NCBI GenBank assembly: GCA_018894105.1
Contig: CM032131.1
Coordinates: 18,643,578 to 18,707,577, forward strand
Length of the DNA: 64,000 nt
Direction of reading: 5' to 3'
Source of the DNA: Jacaranda mimosifolia
Taxonomy: Eukaryota; Streptophyta; Magnoliopsida; Lamiales; Bignoniaceae
Positions 47,726-60,817 of the stretch are shown here, one piece after another (within the stretch, counting starts at the first letter, position 1; the number at the start of each line of letters is the position of its first letter). A program made the translations under genes and the position numbers. The notes under the pieces are model-generated. The model worked only from the letters and a program-made list of their open reading frames with translations, did not search any database and had not been told where the DNA came from.

Positions 47726-50472
47726 TGTGACACCCCACTCCGGGCAACCCAAAGCTAAGATATCAAAACATTCCAATCAATAATTCTAAACCCAAAATAC
47801 AAGCAATAGCCCATAACTAAATTTTCAAGCTTATCAGAAAGAGCAGTAGATTCCAACTTAAACAAACCTGTAACAATCCTGTAAATTGTAATATACAGCA
47901 CATAAACTAAATACATGCCACAAAATCTCAAATTCAACTTATCAGAAGCAGTGGAATTTCAAACTTAACAAACTCGATAAACCACAAAGTAAATGCCAAA
48001 ATTCACATTCTTACATAACAAAATATTTACAATCCTTAAGTCATCCATATCAACATAACGTACTATATGCCTCAAATCCATACTTATCAATCAGACGATC
48101 TCCATATATACATGCAACATCTAATCTACTACAAAACATACTCCTATCCAACCTGAAGTCCAAATTCCTCACTTATTCCATGTCTGAGAGAATCAAAATA
48201 AACGTGGGGGAGGGGGGTAAGGCCGAAGGAATTAGTGAGGGATAACTGTAAGCATAACAGAAAGAATCTATTGAGGAAGAATCAACTCAACAAACAGTAA
48301 ATCAACAGTCCGGCAGAACATATCAGAATATGGTCAGACAATCAGTCAGGCAGGCAGGCAGTCTATCAGTCAGTCAGGCAATCAATTAATCAGTCAATCA
48401 GGAAATAATCAAATCAATCAATAAACATATCAGATCAATCGAATCAATCTAACAGATCATATCAAAACAATAATATCAGTCCCTTAACGGCTTGTCCCAC
48501 TTTACAGCTGGGAACAACATATCGGCTCATCCTGCTTTACAACTAGGAACAACGTATTGGCTCATCCCGAGCTTAGCAGTTGGGAACAACGTATCTGATC
48601 GGTAAAAGATAATAGACAGTCGGATATCAGATCAACAAATAACAGTACGGACATATAACAAATAACAGTATAAGGTTCTGGGCGCCAGAACGGACAGATA
48701 ATAGAATCAATCAAAAGGATAACCAGTACGGACAGATAACAGATATCAATCAAAGGATAACCCTCACAGGGGTATACAGGTCAATTGCTGGATAACAAAC
48801 AAATTCTGAACAATTAACAAATTTCAATAACATATCTGAGTATGGTTCAGAAACAGAAAACCCACACAGAAGTTTATTCTAATAACAGATAATTGAAAGG
48901 AGTGTCGGGTTGGTAGACTCTCACCTTCGTAGTCTCAGAACTGCAACCTCAATCTACAGTCTACTGGTCCGTGGGACCTACTCCTTTGTCACCTAACCAA
49001 AGGAATGAATTCACAATCAAAATCCTTATTCAACCTCGATAACTTCAATAATTACAATCTTACTATTAACCTTATATAATATCCCAAATCATCAATAATA
49101 GGCCAATTAGCTTAACAACCCCAATTATTGCCATTAGGTCCCAAATTTATAGAATTAGGATTTCTCGTCAAATTAACTCGGTAATTCCCAATATTCCATA
49201 AAATAATATGAATCCAAATTCACCAAACTTATACTAGCACGAGCATATACCAAGTCTTAGTCAATGACATCTTAAATTACTCAATTATCATTTCTTAAGT
49301 TCCAATTTCATCAAATAATAGATTAACTACTTAAAAACTCAATTAATCCCTAATTATCATATAATAATACAAATTCGGGTCCACTAGTTACACTATTTTC
49401 CATGCATGGGAAAAAAATATTCCATATCATATCTCAACTCTTCATTCTTGGCATATTAAAACATCCAATGGAACTAATGGTACATTGCATGTATATACAT
49501 ATATATATACATATATAAATCCAACTCCGATTCCTTTACCCAAGATCCTACAATCGAGACGCCAGAATCACAAACTAAAACCACCATCACGATCCTCGTG
49601 ACGAGCAGAAAAAATTGCCTCCAGACCGCTACTGTCGCCGGAAATACACAAACTCACCACGAAACTACTCCTTTTAGCTCAAATAATCAAACTCCCAAGT
49701 TAATTTTCCATTCACCGCTGAATTGACCTCCAATTTTGGCCTCAACCGCCCAACACCACCACTTCCCCCGCCGCGGTTTTTGCCCAAATTCTCATTCGTC
49801 ACTAGCTCAATCTTCAATCTAAAACCACCCTCACAACCCTTGAGCTGAAACCTTCAAAACCCAATACTCATTTTCAAGCTTCAGTCACCGAAGATTGGAG
49901 ACCCACCAAGCTCTACCATGAGCCAACTCGATCTTCACGATTTCGGCTGTTCCACCAGTGGTTTAGAGGAGAAGAAGGTACGGTTGTGGTTGTGGGAGTG
50001 AGGGGAAGAAGTTGCTCGGTTTGGTTCGAAGAAGGCTTGTCAAAAAAAAAATCGCCTGCGGGAGGTGTGGGTGGCCGCAGGTGAGAGGGTGAGGAAGAAG
50101 ATAAAATGGGGTAAAAATGCAAAATCTAATATATATAGGGGACACTATCAAAAACTTTGTTTTGGCCCTAAGAACTTTCCTCCAAATAACAATCAGGTCC
50201 TCCAAAGTTTGCTCAAACTTCAATTCAGCACTTAATTATGCTAGTCTATCACTTTGACCCCTTTGACCAAAAATAATAGCCATGCAGCAACCCCGAAAAC
50301 TTCTCAAGTTAGTCCAATCAAATTTTTGAAAATTGAAAATTGACCCCAAAACTTCCAAAATCTTTGGAATCAAGTCCGTTTAATATTAATTCTGAGCCCT
50401 AAAATCCAATTAACCAAAATCTTAATTTTTAAATTTTGATTTTCTAAAATACTAAATTTTAGGGGTGTTACA
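47726..50472 (-). mobile_element. Solo LTR C, same family as LTRs A and B, 2.75 kb
   Basis: On the minus strand it starts TGTAACACCCCTAAAATTTA (from 50472) and ends GGGGTGTCACA. Perfect 5-bp duplications TAATT flank it (47721-47725 and 50473-50477). The TATA box (CTATATATATT) lies about 335 bp in, near 50137, followed by a C/T-rich leader homologous to that of LTR A. The plus-strand 47930-48160 part matches 24830-25070 of LTR B. A CAG(G/T)CAG-type simple repeat lies near 48340-48400. No internal retrotransposon domain adjoins. Confidence 0.85.
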
Positions 50473-50477
50473 TAATT

Positions 50478-51570
50478 ACATGAGGTATTTTTGTCAAGAT
50501 GCAACTAGTCAACAGATAAACGGATGTGTGGGGGGAGGGGGGGCGATGAGTAACTGATAATGTGAAAAAAGCCCCCCCCCCCCCCCCACTAAATTCATAC
50601 CTCAAGAGTATTTTTGACAATTAAAAATAACATAGAGGGTTTTTTTTTTGCAATTTACTTGAGTTAAAAAAGAAAAAGAAAAAGAAAGGATAAAAATGGG
50701 GGATGACCAACTCAATCCACTGTGATTTGCCAAACAATTGTCTGCTTTATGGGCCCAATCAACTGGTCTAAAGGTAAAACTGTATTTTCACTTAAAATCG
50801 TGTTTCCACTTGTTGAATCAATTAAAATTTAATTCAACTATTGCTACAAGAATAAGATGATAAGAGTTGAAAGAAAACTATTATCACCTCATTTTAGTAC
50901 TTCAAGAAGTACATTCCCCATTGATATTATCCCATCTTTATGGGTAATTCACACATTTAGTAATCTAGTTTCTCCACCGCATTTTTTTTTTTATTTATAT
51001 GCATACACATCGAATGTTTCCTAAATTCAAACTCCTAACTTCATATTTTATATATTTTCGCTACATATTTAAGTATTCGACTTCACTGATCTTGCTTCTC
51101 TGATAGTATTTAAACTTTTTTAACATGTTTGGTGATATGGGCATTGAAAATTTAGGTTGTGACCACTTGTTTTATTTTTCATTTCTGTGAGATAAAAATT
51201 GAGATTTGTTAATTTATAAGGTAGAAATTTGAGTTATGAGTATGTATTTGATTGTGGAATAAAAGTGTAATGATTGCAATTGATGTAATATGTGATTGTT
51301 ACAAGATATTTGATGTGATGTGTTTTAGGAGAAAAAAATTATGAGATGTTGATTGATTGTGAGGTTTTCTATGAGAAAAATTGTGAAATGTTGATTAGTT
51401 GTGGAATTGAGTTAGTAATATTGTATATGTAATAATTTATATACAATATTTAGAATTAGGTATTTGTGAGAATAAAATAAATTAATAAACAAAGCACAGA
51501 GATAGGTAAAAATAAACAAATAAATAAATAACTACACACTACTGCAAAAAAAGGAAAAATAATAAAAATA
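50478..51570. other. Intergenic with G-run and C-run
   Basis: A G-rich run (about 50530-50549) and a C run (about 50571-50587) lie within 60 bp, flanked by two related direct segments (GAGGTATTTTTGTCAA and AGAGTATTTTTGACAA). This may be a remnant of a MULE-like end. No gene is seen. Confidence 0.4.
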
Positions 51571-51572
51571 AA

Positions 51573-52010
51573 CTAAATATTTAGACAAACATTTATCCTT
51601 GCAAAGTCTCCAACAGCTATCTTGGCCAGCTGAAAAGAGGAGTACAACTCCAACTTTTTCTGATCATACTCACTTACCACACCTCGCATTCGATCAACTT
51701 TGATGCAAATCATAGCATAAGAGTTATTTACCTTAACTGGCACAAAAAAGGCCAACTGCTTGCGGACAAGTGGCAACATACACACACGCTTCCTAGCTAG
51801 TTTAGGAAGCTCCACCTCGGGCCCATCAACTACAATACATCGAAGGCGGGGAGTGCACACCTTGCTCAACCACTAGCGTGGGGGGATCGAATGCCACGCA
51901 GCTGATGACATCTCCCTATAGTGTTGCTCTGCGATGCGCCTCTCATGCACACTTCCTTCCATCCTCCTAGCACGGATCCTATTAAAATCAACCTTATTTC
52001 CTGTAGATGA
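51573..52010 (-). pseudogene. Unidentified coding-like sequence (two exon-like pieces)
   Basis: Minus strand. After an acceptor-like TCTACAG (about 52004) one frame gives VDFNRIRARRMEGSVHERRI then AEQHYREMSSAAWHSIPPR and a stop. In another frame VDGPEVELPKLARKRVCMLP and VRKQLAFFVPVK follow, and possible GTAA donors occur downstream. The charged and hydrophobic pattern looks protein-derived, but I do not recognise a family. It may be a retroelement or transposon protein remnant. Confidence 0.35.
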
Positions 52011-52914
52011 GCAAAAGAAAGCGAGATCAAACGCAAATACTTATAAGAATGTAAACAAGCAAAAATATACATGTGCACAATCAATCAATCAAAATCTAAA
52101 CATGCTAAATACCCATTAGGAACATATAAGTAACATCAAAGGGAGACTCGAATAGCATTGCCTCCATAAAGTTCCTATAAAGGTCATGATGAACTGGACC
52201 TAAATGTATGAAAGAAGGATAACTACTCCACTCATAAGGGACGCCCCAACCTTCATTAGAATAAAGAACTATCTATATTTCCAAGGCCCTTTTGAAGAAG
52301 GCAACCAATTCATAATTTTAATATTTGGCTTGGGGAAGGCATGGAAAAAGGGTTCATTGCACACCTTGCGCATACTAAACAAAGAAACTAACAAGCCTAA
52401 GTGAGACAAGCTTTATTAAAACCCTACGAAAGATGCAAAAATGTTAGGTACAAACTAACTCAGACGCACCCCATAGCTCCTCACTGCATCTAACAAATGG
52501 GAGTCTGAAAGTAGCAAGAACCCGCAAGTGAAGTAACTACTAAAAATAGTAAAGTAACACTATGCTATCTCTAGGTGAATGGGGAATGAACTCAGACGCA
52601 TCAGATACACACATCTGACTTCTAAAAACATCTAACTCATCTAATTGAAGTAAGCATCTAACATCTGCCACTTGAGCAAAGCTATTCTCAATCATAGGAC
52701 TATAGGAGCATCATTTGGCTCATCATCAGAATAACCTTCACTCCAAACTCCAACTCAGACGAAGAAAATAACTCATAACCTATGTGTTGACTCTGCAATC
52801 TTTGAGACTCACTAAAAAATTTTAAGACTCGATCTGATGACGTGCCCAATAAAGGGTCCACAAACTTATAATATGTTATAATACTGCAAGGAGAATGACC
52901 CTTGTGAATATGAA
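52011..52914. other. No recognised gene
   Basis: Short frames only. The sequence may belong to the same unidentified unit as the flanking coding-like pieces. Confidence 0.4.
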
Positions 52915-53150
52915 CATGATTAGACAACCCAAGGCCACCAAGGCAGCTGCCCTCACCCCCGCGACGGCATCCATCGACCACCAACTGCCCAAAGTTGGCG
53001 CCCCAGAGGTATCTGCCCTATGTCGTGCAGGCGCCGAAGATGGGTGCCTCATGACCACCCAAGAATGGTACGCGGGTGCCTGATCGGCACAAACGACCGA
53101 TGATAACACATGGACGATGGCCCCGCCGCGATGTCCCCCCACTTTACTGT
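52915..53150 (-). other. GC-rich open segment, unidentified
   Basis: An 88-codon minus frame (53142 to 52876), rich in Ala, Val and Ser, runs through a GC-rich island in AT-rich surroundings. Frames are open on both strands, so coding is unproven. It ends abruptly in AT-rich sequence on each side. Confidence 0.3.
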
Positions 53151-55097
53151 TTTTGGACTCTTTCCTAAGGCTTGACTCAGAATAGGATTTTCTCTCAGAC
53201 TTTTTTTTAACTCAACAAGACTCCAAAATTTTTATTAACTCAAAGGAGTTGAGTAAAAAATTATGAACAAAAGATGCAAGGCGAATGCACAATAAAGCAA
53301 GGAAAATATGAAGTAAAAAGGAAAATACCTTGAGAACTCATCTCGGTACTCCTCTTATTTGCTTCTTTCCTTTTCTTCTCTTCTCAATTTATTTAAAATT
53401 TTTGCTAGTCTTTACATGATGCCAAAATCACATTACAAGAAAGCACCTACTAAAGATCCTACCGACTTTAAAATCCAGTGGGCCTCTCTCAACTTAGACA
53501 AAAGTCAGGCAATCGCAAATACATGCTTAAAGTAACTAAGTAAAATTAATTGAATTATAAACCTTATTTTAACAAATTAAGGTAAGGTTAACATTAAAAT
53601 TTAAATTTATGATATATTTCAATATGAAAATAAGATTTTCAAAAATGAAAATAGGGGGCTTAATGATGTGGATAATTGAGACTATAAGGACAAATTAGTA
53701 AAAAATTAAAAAAGACCTAGGACTAAATCAATTAAATAAATAAAAGCGCCAGAGAGCCTAAAAATAGTTAAACCCTTGAAGAAGGGCAATAAAATCCTAA
53801 TGGATTTAAACCCACTAAGAAAAAGCAATAAATACAAAGTCTTAAAAAGAAAATTATAGTATATGAAATTATTTGCAAAAAATTACAAATTTCGAGAACC
53901 TTTGGAAGCTAATATCTTTGTATGTATTCTATAGAAAATGAATTGATATTCTGCTATCTATCGAAAAAAACTTTACTCAAACTTTCGTGCACCATCAAGA
54001 ATATTATTGCGGCTTTCAATGATCATTTTCTCAAATATTTAGTTAATATCATGCTTAAAAGGATTTGTTATATATGGTCGTGGATTGAAAAAACGTATTT
54101 TATATACATAAGGTCATGAATGTTGATCTTTTAGATTTCTTTTATATTGTACCTTCACCATTGTGTTATTTTTATTTAATTATTCTTTGGAAAAGAATCT
54201 CTTTAGAATTGTAATGATGAATTATATCAAGAGAATGTGGAGATTCTAATACTTTGCTATTTAGAAATTTTCTTTTAGCAAATAATTATTTATTATTAAA
54301 TATGGTTGAGGTGCTCCTACATATTTTAAAATTTTTTATTGTTTACCAGAAGATTGTTCATTATTTAGTATATAGATGTTTTTTCTTTAATTTTCAAATT
54401 TCTTAGATTTCTATTTATATATATATATTCCCCCTTTGGTCCCAAGTCCAATCCCAATACTATACTTAATTATCTCATCTCATAAGATCCAAATTCTCGG
54501 ATGAAACTGTCCCAAAATTTTAGAACGGGAGAGGGTAGAAACTAATTCTTAATTGGACAAGATTCATGTGAACATATTTCAGTTAAATTTTCTTGATGCC
54601 CATTGCAGCATGAAGATTTTCAAATTTTTGAGCCGAATATTCTCATACTCAACCCTAGTAAAAACTATAACAACTGTTATGATGTGGAAATTTCCTTCTC
54701 TTTAAATAATAACATAATAAAAATATCAATTAATAATTAATTCTATACAAGTCTTTATAACAAATAGAAAGAGTTGGTCAACTTCTTCAAAAAATGATTC
54801 TGACTACTTAGAAATTACTAGTGATTATTTTTATTATTGTTTGTTTTTTGTTGTTGTTATTATTATTATTATTTCATTTTCATAACGTATTTTCTTTGTC
54901 TAATGCAACAAAAATATAAGGGAATTTAGTAGAGAATAAAAAAGGAACATTGAGAAATAAAGATTTTTTTGTTGTTTAAAAAGCAAACCGTGGTAATTTG
55001 CTTCATACTTCCCAATAATAAATGAATGAATGAATAAGCTCACAATTAGGTACTATTCCCACACATAATATTCTAACTAATTAATAGCAGTAACAAA
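53151..55097. other. AT-rich intergenic, no features seen
   Basis: It contains short simple-sequence stretches such as (TTA)n near 54855-54875 and (TA)n near 54416-54430. The part next to 55098 would hold the 3' untranslated region of the EXORDIUM-like gene. Confidence 0.5.
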
Positions 55098-56057
55098 TTA
55101 GACCAAAGTGGAACATTTGGACGTGGAAGGATCGTATATCGCAGGAAGCAAGTACTTCCGCCCATCCGCACCATGCGCATTGTAGCTTGCTCCAGTGGTG
55201 GAGTCTACCAGCAAGTCCCCAGCATAACCAGGGTAAGCCCCTTTAGCATACACACCAGGGCAAGCAGACGCAGCTTCCAATGGTGCACCCGACAGGCCCT
55301 GATAGAACCCATTTCCAAATGGGTTTGTAGCAGTTCCAGCCAAAAGCCCGGATAAATTGATGATCATCCCGTCCAGGCCCAAATCGTTGTTGGGCGCAAC
55401 CAATGGCGGGTTCTGCGGGCCGTAAACGGGCTGGTGGAATGGCCAGGCACACAATCCCGGGCACTGAGTCTCAGAGTTGCCAACCCAGATGTAGGCAAAT
55501 TTATGATTCTTTCCCTTCAGGAGGGTACTTTTGGAACCGTGAGACCCGCAGCGGTTTACACAGAAGCCATCGACGGTAACATCCGACGCCGTCAAGACGA
55601 CGTTAATGGCGTTCGTTTGCTCGCCCTTTGAGGCCAATTGGACGATTTGCTTCTCGGATAGCGATTTACCGAGCGAGTAGCTCTGGTCGAAGACTTGCTT
55701 GCCCAAGAAGAGTGAGATGGAAGAGGGGTTCTTTGATTTGGCGAGGTGGTAATATTTCTCGGTGGTCTTCCACCACGTGGCGACCGATGGTTGGCTTTGA
55801 GCAGCAGTTGCGGAAGGTGAGAGGGAGGTGATGAAATCAGAGACAATGGCCCTCTGAGATGGTTTGAATTTGCCGTACCATATGAGATTTACAGAGATTT
55901 TTCCGTGGAGAAGGGCACCTTTATGATACTTCAGCAGCAGCTGGTTTTGTGGGTCGTCTTGGACCAGAGCGTTGGGCATTATTCTTGAAGCAAAGCAGCA
56001 GACATTCAAGAGAGAAATAAGAGCAAAGAATTTCACAACTACAAAAGAAGAAGCCAT
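55098..56057 (-). CDS. EXORDIUM-like protein (phosphate-induced protein 1 family)
   Basis: An intronless frame of 319 codons plus stop, the usual size and structure for plant EXORDIUM/PHI-1 proteins. The N-terminus [20 protein letters not shown] is a signal peptide (about 22 residues), so the product is expected in the cell wall or apoplast. Family blocks follow: [117 protein letters not shown], and at the end [21 protein letters not shown] (one residue pattern, positions about 299-319). The frame is open 75 codons further upstream, but that part overlaps the TATA region and lacks family similarity, so the Met at 56057 is preferred. Known members respond to brassinosteroid, phosphate or carbon status. 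No defect is visible. Confidence 0.95.
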   Translation of the reverse strand: MASSFVVVKFFALISLLNVCCFASRIMPNALVQDDPQNQLLLKYHKGALLHGKISVNLIWYGKFKPSQRAIVSDFITSLSPSATAAQSQPSVATWWKTTEKYYHLAKSKNPSSISLFLGKQVFDQSYSLGKSLSEKQIVQLASKGEQTNAINVVLTASDVTVDGFCVNRCGSHGSKSTLLKGKNHKFAYIWVGNSETQCPGLCAWPFHQPVYGPQNPPLVAPNNDLGLDGMIINLSGLLAGTATNPFGNGFYQGLSGAPLEAASACPGVYAKGAYPGYAGDLLVDSTTGASYNAHGADGRKYLLPAIYDPSTSKCSTLV

Positions 56058-56156
56058 TTTTTTTTTAATATTTACTTGACAGTAGTACTGAAGTGAGAGA
56101 CTTTTGCAGGTTTGGCTGGTTTTGGATGTTGGGATGGATGTTGAGGAATGGAGGCT

Positions 56157-56166
56157 ATTTATATAT
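56157..56166 (-). promoter_or_regulatory. TATA box of the EXORDIUM-like gene
   Basis: TATATAAATA on the minus strand, 100 bp upstream of the chosen ATG. This gives a leader of about 70 nt and supports the start at 56057 over the upstream in-frame Met at 56282. Confidence 0.7.
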
Positions 56167-56820
56167 ACAGATGGGGGGAGAGTCAGAGTGGGGTGGGTGT
56201 TCTTATATAAAATTGTTAATTGTTGCATGGGACGTGAATTTGCGAAGATGCTGAGAAAGAGAGACAGCAATTGCTTAGGCATTAGTCAAACGCGTTTTAA
56301 TTAGTAAGAGTTGTAAGTGGGTAGCCGTTGCTGCTTTTCTTGCTTGGAAAAACAGAATAGTACAAAAAGCATCACAGCTGGCTTACAGCATCTCGATGCA
56401 CTGGGCCATGAAGGAGAATTTTTTGTATTTCCTGAAATACCCATATGCTTTTGTCTCTTTGTTTGGGCAACTGATTATGTTTTGAAAAACATACACTAAT
56501 TTTATTCATATCTATCCCCAAATATGAATATAAAGGTCCTATGGTGTTGAACTATTATTTTATCAATATTTATATGACTAAGTGTTTTGCCTGAAAAAGT
56601 ATTTCTAAGTGTAAGATAGGAGAAATATTTTATAAATTATTTCAAGTCATCAGTCCTTTTTTTTTTTTATTTACACTAATTAAGTTCTCAACTTCTTTTA
56701 ATGTGGAACACTAGATATAATCATATAAAATTTTCACCAAAAAAAATAAATCTGAAAAAAGATTCCTTGATTGCTTTCTAAAGTTACTCACAATGTTGTG
56801 TATGTCCACATTAATTTTAT
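56167..56820. other. Upstream region of the EXORDIUM-like gene
   Basis: Promoter-proximal sequence, then AT-rich DNA without a recognisable gene. Confidence 0.5.
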
Positions 56821-56828
56821 GTTAAAAG

Positions 56829-57588
56829 CAATGTTTTTAAAATCGGACCGGACAAAGAACCGGCGACTTTACTGGTTACTGGTTCGACAGGTATGACGTA
56901 ATAATTATATTTAATTTTATAAATATATATAATATAATTAATATATTGCAAAAAATAGAAAAAATCCAACAATATAGAAATAAATAAAGAAAATTTTCTC
57001 CATATTTTAGTCATTTTTTTCCTTCAAATATTTCTTTCAAAAATATCATTTCTCTATTAATTAATTACAAATATATAATCTAATTCAAATAGTAACACAC
57101 AACTATTTAATATTAATACAAATAGTTATCCCTCTAAGTTTCAAGTTCAATATTTAATAAAATAGAACAAGTTTTTCCACTTACAGGCTGCATCAATAGT
57201 AATTGAGCAGTGGAGATGGAGGAAGAAAGAAAAAGCCTAAAGGAAATGAAACAAGCAAAGAAATCAAGAAATTAGGATTTGATATAAAAAGTGGGAGTGA
57301 AAAATAAAAATCCTACGCGAAAGTCATAAGTAGACCCGATTAATATGCTATCTTGGACCTCGATTTATGTTTTTTTCCAAAAAAAAACAGAAAAACAGAA
57401 GAAAAAAAAAAAAAGAGAGTGAACCGGTCAAGAACCGGTACCGGTTCGACCAGTTTTTGACCGATTTTGACCGGTTCCCAACCGGTCAAATTGTGACCGG
57501 TTCTTAGGTGTGATTCGGACCAAACCTGCCACCGGTCACCGATCGAACCGGTCGAACCGGCCGGTCCGGTCCGGTTTTTAAAACCTTG
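56829..57588. mobile_element. hAT-type non-autonomous element with ACCGG-rich ends
   Basis: Perfect 8-bp duplications GTTAAAAG (56821-56828 and 57589-57596) flank it, as in hAT insertions. Termini: left CAATGTTTTTAAAATCGGAC, right reverse complement CAAGGTTTTAAAAACCGGAC. The right 180 bp hold about a dozen ACCGG/CCGGT motifs, many as ACCGGTTC or GAACCGGT; the left has a few. The middle is AT-rich and non-coding. Total 760 bp. Confidence 0.85.
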
Positions 57589-57596
57589 GTTAAAAG

Positions 57597-58974
57597 AGTA
57601 AGAGTATGACTATCCTTATGAAGATGTTATGGTTGTGTAATTTTTCTATTGTTATTACTTAGTTTAACTAGTGGAATATTCTTAGCATCTTGTTTGATAA
57701 TTATTTGCAAATGAATTTAGTGATAGTAGTGTGATAAATTTAGTGAAACAGACAAATTTAAGTTTATGATATTCAATAAATTTTTGAAAATTTTGGCAAG
57801 TTATTTTATTTTATCATTTGACAAAGACAATTTGTTATTAGTAGACCCACATGAAATTTTTGGACGAGATTGAATATAACATATGTAGCCCATTCAATTG
57901 ACGAAGGATGAATGATAAAAATTATCTCATACCCATTTGAAATTTAATAGCTATTGAGTGACGTGTGAGATGTATCAGAACATGAGCTTTGTAATGAATC
58001 AAGGAGGGGTATTTTAGGAAAGAGAAGGACAGGGAGACGTTGGGCTTGGGACAGGCTGGAGAACGTGTGGGGGAAGTAAGGATCATTGGGAAGCGGGGGA
58101 AGGAGCAATTCCAGTTGGCATAGAGCCATAGAGGCGCTTCCGGTCTTCACGGGGCGGGTGGGTAGGGCTGCTGTCCTAATGTTCACAAGACTACGTATTA
58201 ATTATACTGCAGCGAACAGCAAAATATTCGTGACTCGGCTTGTGTTTACTTGTTCCAGCTGGATCAAGCTTTTGCCCCACGACTCTCCTCCCACTCTTCT
58301 TTTCCTTTTTGCTTTTACCTTCTATTTATTTTTTTTATTTTTTTTTCCCCGTGTTTGGCCTTGGATAGTTGGATGGCATAAGTGGTTCTTGAAATGAGGT
58401 TGGTCTCGAATTAAAAGTTTGAGCGCGAGGGAGATTAGGACAGACTGTTGGAGTATTTTGTCACTTTGGATTCTCTAATGTATTTTTTATTTTAATTTAT
58501 TGTATTTATATTAAGTAAATTTAATTTTTAATTAATTATTTTTATAAAAAAATATTTAATGTACATGACATAAATTTATAAAATAAAAAATAAAATAGAA
58601 AATTTGAACCAGTCTTTTGTATGACAACATTTCCATCTCATTTGCAGTAACAACTCAATGAATTAGTAATTGTTGTGGCGAAGACTACTCAATTTGACCT
58701 TGACCGGTACTTGTTGAAGGCTTGTTCCTACAAGAAGATAATATGTTATTTAACTTGAATGATTTTATGTGGAGTGGTATTTGGTCTAGTAATATAAGTC
58801 TTACATATAAGGTAACGGTTTAGATGTAACGAATTTCTTATATACATGTGTATAATAAATAAATAAATAATTGAATAATTTTCCTCTCATTTTAAACAAA
58901 AAGAACAATATGAAATAACCAATACATATTCATTGTTCTTAAATTATAGGTCTTAGTTTGACTCGATATAAAAT
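57597..58974. other. Intergenic, no gene recognised
   Basis: Contains a moderately GC-rich stretch near 58060-58180 with short overlapping frames and no recognisable domain. Confidence 0.5.
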
Positions 58975-59190
58975 ACTATGGTTATGTTTGATTATGGTTT
59001 TTTGTGTGATTTTATTTTGTGTTTATCATATGTTTTGGGAGAATGAATTATTGGAGAATGTGAATATTGTATTTTGATATGTTTGTTTATATTTTGGAGA
59101 AGGCATTTTTTAGTGTAACAGCCAAATCAATATTTTTTGTTGAATTTTTGGGGTGGAAATGGAATTGAATGATTTTTTTTATTGTTAGAA
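58975..59190 (+). repeat. Dispersed unclassified repeat, copy 2
   Basis: It shares ordered blocks with 10580-10845 and 62000-62245 (both minus): ATGTTTGATTATGG, ATGTTTTGGGAGAATGAA, CAAATCAATATTTTTTGTTG and GGGTGGAAATGGAATTGAAT. It is followed by a (TA)n tract (59203-59226). A possible opposite end lies near 59270-59340. Confidence 0.5.
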
Positions 59191-60817
59191 TAATAATAAT
59201 AATATATATATATATATATATATATGTTTTTATTGGAAAGTGAAAATTTTGAAGGGAAAATAAAGATATATTTGGTTATGTTTTCCCAAAATATTTTTAT
59301 CCTAAAAAAACATAAATAAACATTCCCTGTACATTTGACATTTAAAAACATTAAAGGTTTTACGGCGGGCAATTGGCACAAAAAATGTCGAGGAATGAGA
59401 AGTTTGAGTAAAATTAGTGGGGGCCAAGGATAGTCGATATATGAATCAATAAGATTACCCAAATATTTAGCTGCCTTAGTAGTATGGAGGAAACATGAGA
59501 TGAGAAATTAAGTTGATGACATGTGTGCGAATTCCAAAACAAAAACCAATGGAAGCTAAAATTCAAGGGATTTGGGTGAATTTTCAATTAATACACATGC
59601 GGAAGAGGATTAATTGTGTTTGATTAACTATGATCAAAACAAGCTTGGAGGAGCTTCAAAGCCATATAACCAACCACCTCATTATCCAAAAATAATAGGA
59701 GGCCCCACTTGAACCACCCAACAGTTATAAAATCAGCTGCTAAACCTCAAACCTGGGTGGTATTGTATATACCTGATTGACCAGCTGCTATTGAGTATTG
59801 AATACTCTTTTTAAGTGTTAACCACGTCCTAAAAATATTGGTTAGAAAAAAAAATGCAACGAGATTCATAGGCAAGGCAACAACTGAAATGGATGGAAGT
59901 TATTATTTCTTACAAGCCTCATCCTAAGAAATTAGAATTTAGAAGAGATCTGTCATCCATGCTCAACAAATTAATTTAATTACCTTAATTAATTTATGTT
60001 CTTCACAATTAATTCACTCATTTTATATTACTTTCATTCTTTTTTTTTTAAGCGAATTCAATAGATTTATTTTATTTTATTAGCTTTCAACTATTTTTAC
60101 CAAATTTCAATTATCTTTATCAGTTTTCATAAGTAGCTCCATTAGTCTGATTTAGCAACATAAAAATCAGGAACGTCTTAATTTACCTGAATATAAATAT
60201 ATGAGATCGATCCACTTAACAAAGACCAAAATTTCCTCTTTAATGTAATCGTCTGATTTTGGAAATTAATAGAGTCGAATAACTTATTTAGTCAGACTAA
60301 AATTTTCTCATCAACAACAATTAAGGACCTACTCTTTTTTCTTTTAATTGATGGAGCGTCATGGTTTCGCTAGTTTCGTGTGGCTTTTTCAAAAAAATAC
60401 TTTCATACTATTGTCCTCAAATTATTACTTTTAAAAATATATAAATAATTATTTCTATTTTTTTTTTTTCTAAAAGTCAGTTGAATTAGAAAACTTTTCT
60501 TTAAAAAAATTGTACTGTCATACTGAAAATGTATTGAAATAATTGATGATATATTTGCATTAAGCTTATTAGTGCTTCTATTTCTCTGGGATATCCCAGG
60601 ATAGACTTTATTTTATAAATTTATTTTTCATATTATTATCTTAATAAAGTAGTAATATAATCATTAATTTTTAACAACTATTTTTTTTAATAATATTAAA
60701 AAAAATTACATTGAATTGAATTAAATTAAATTCTTAAAAACCGAACGAAGTATATTCTCGTACTAAACTGACATAATTATATTACATTATACTTTGACTA
60801 AAAAATTCAAACAATTA
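59191..60817. other. AT-rich intergenic, no gene seen
   Basis: A (TA)n microsatellite lies at about 59203-59226. Nothing else is recognised. Confidence 0.5.

Noticed and set aside
56058..56282. N-terminal extension of the EXORDIUM-like protein from an upstream in-frame ATG
   Set aside because: The extension runs through the TATA box, lacks family similarity and would bury the signal peptide. The Met at 56057 gives a normal start.
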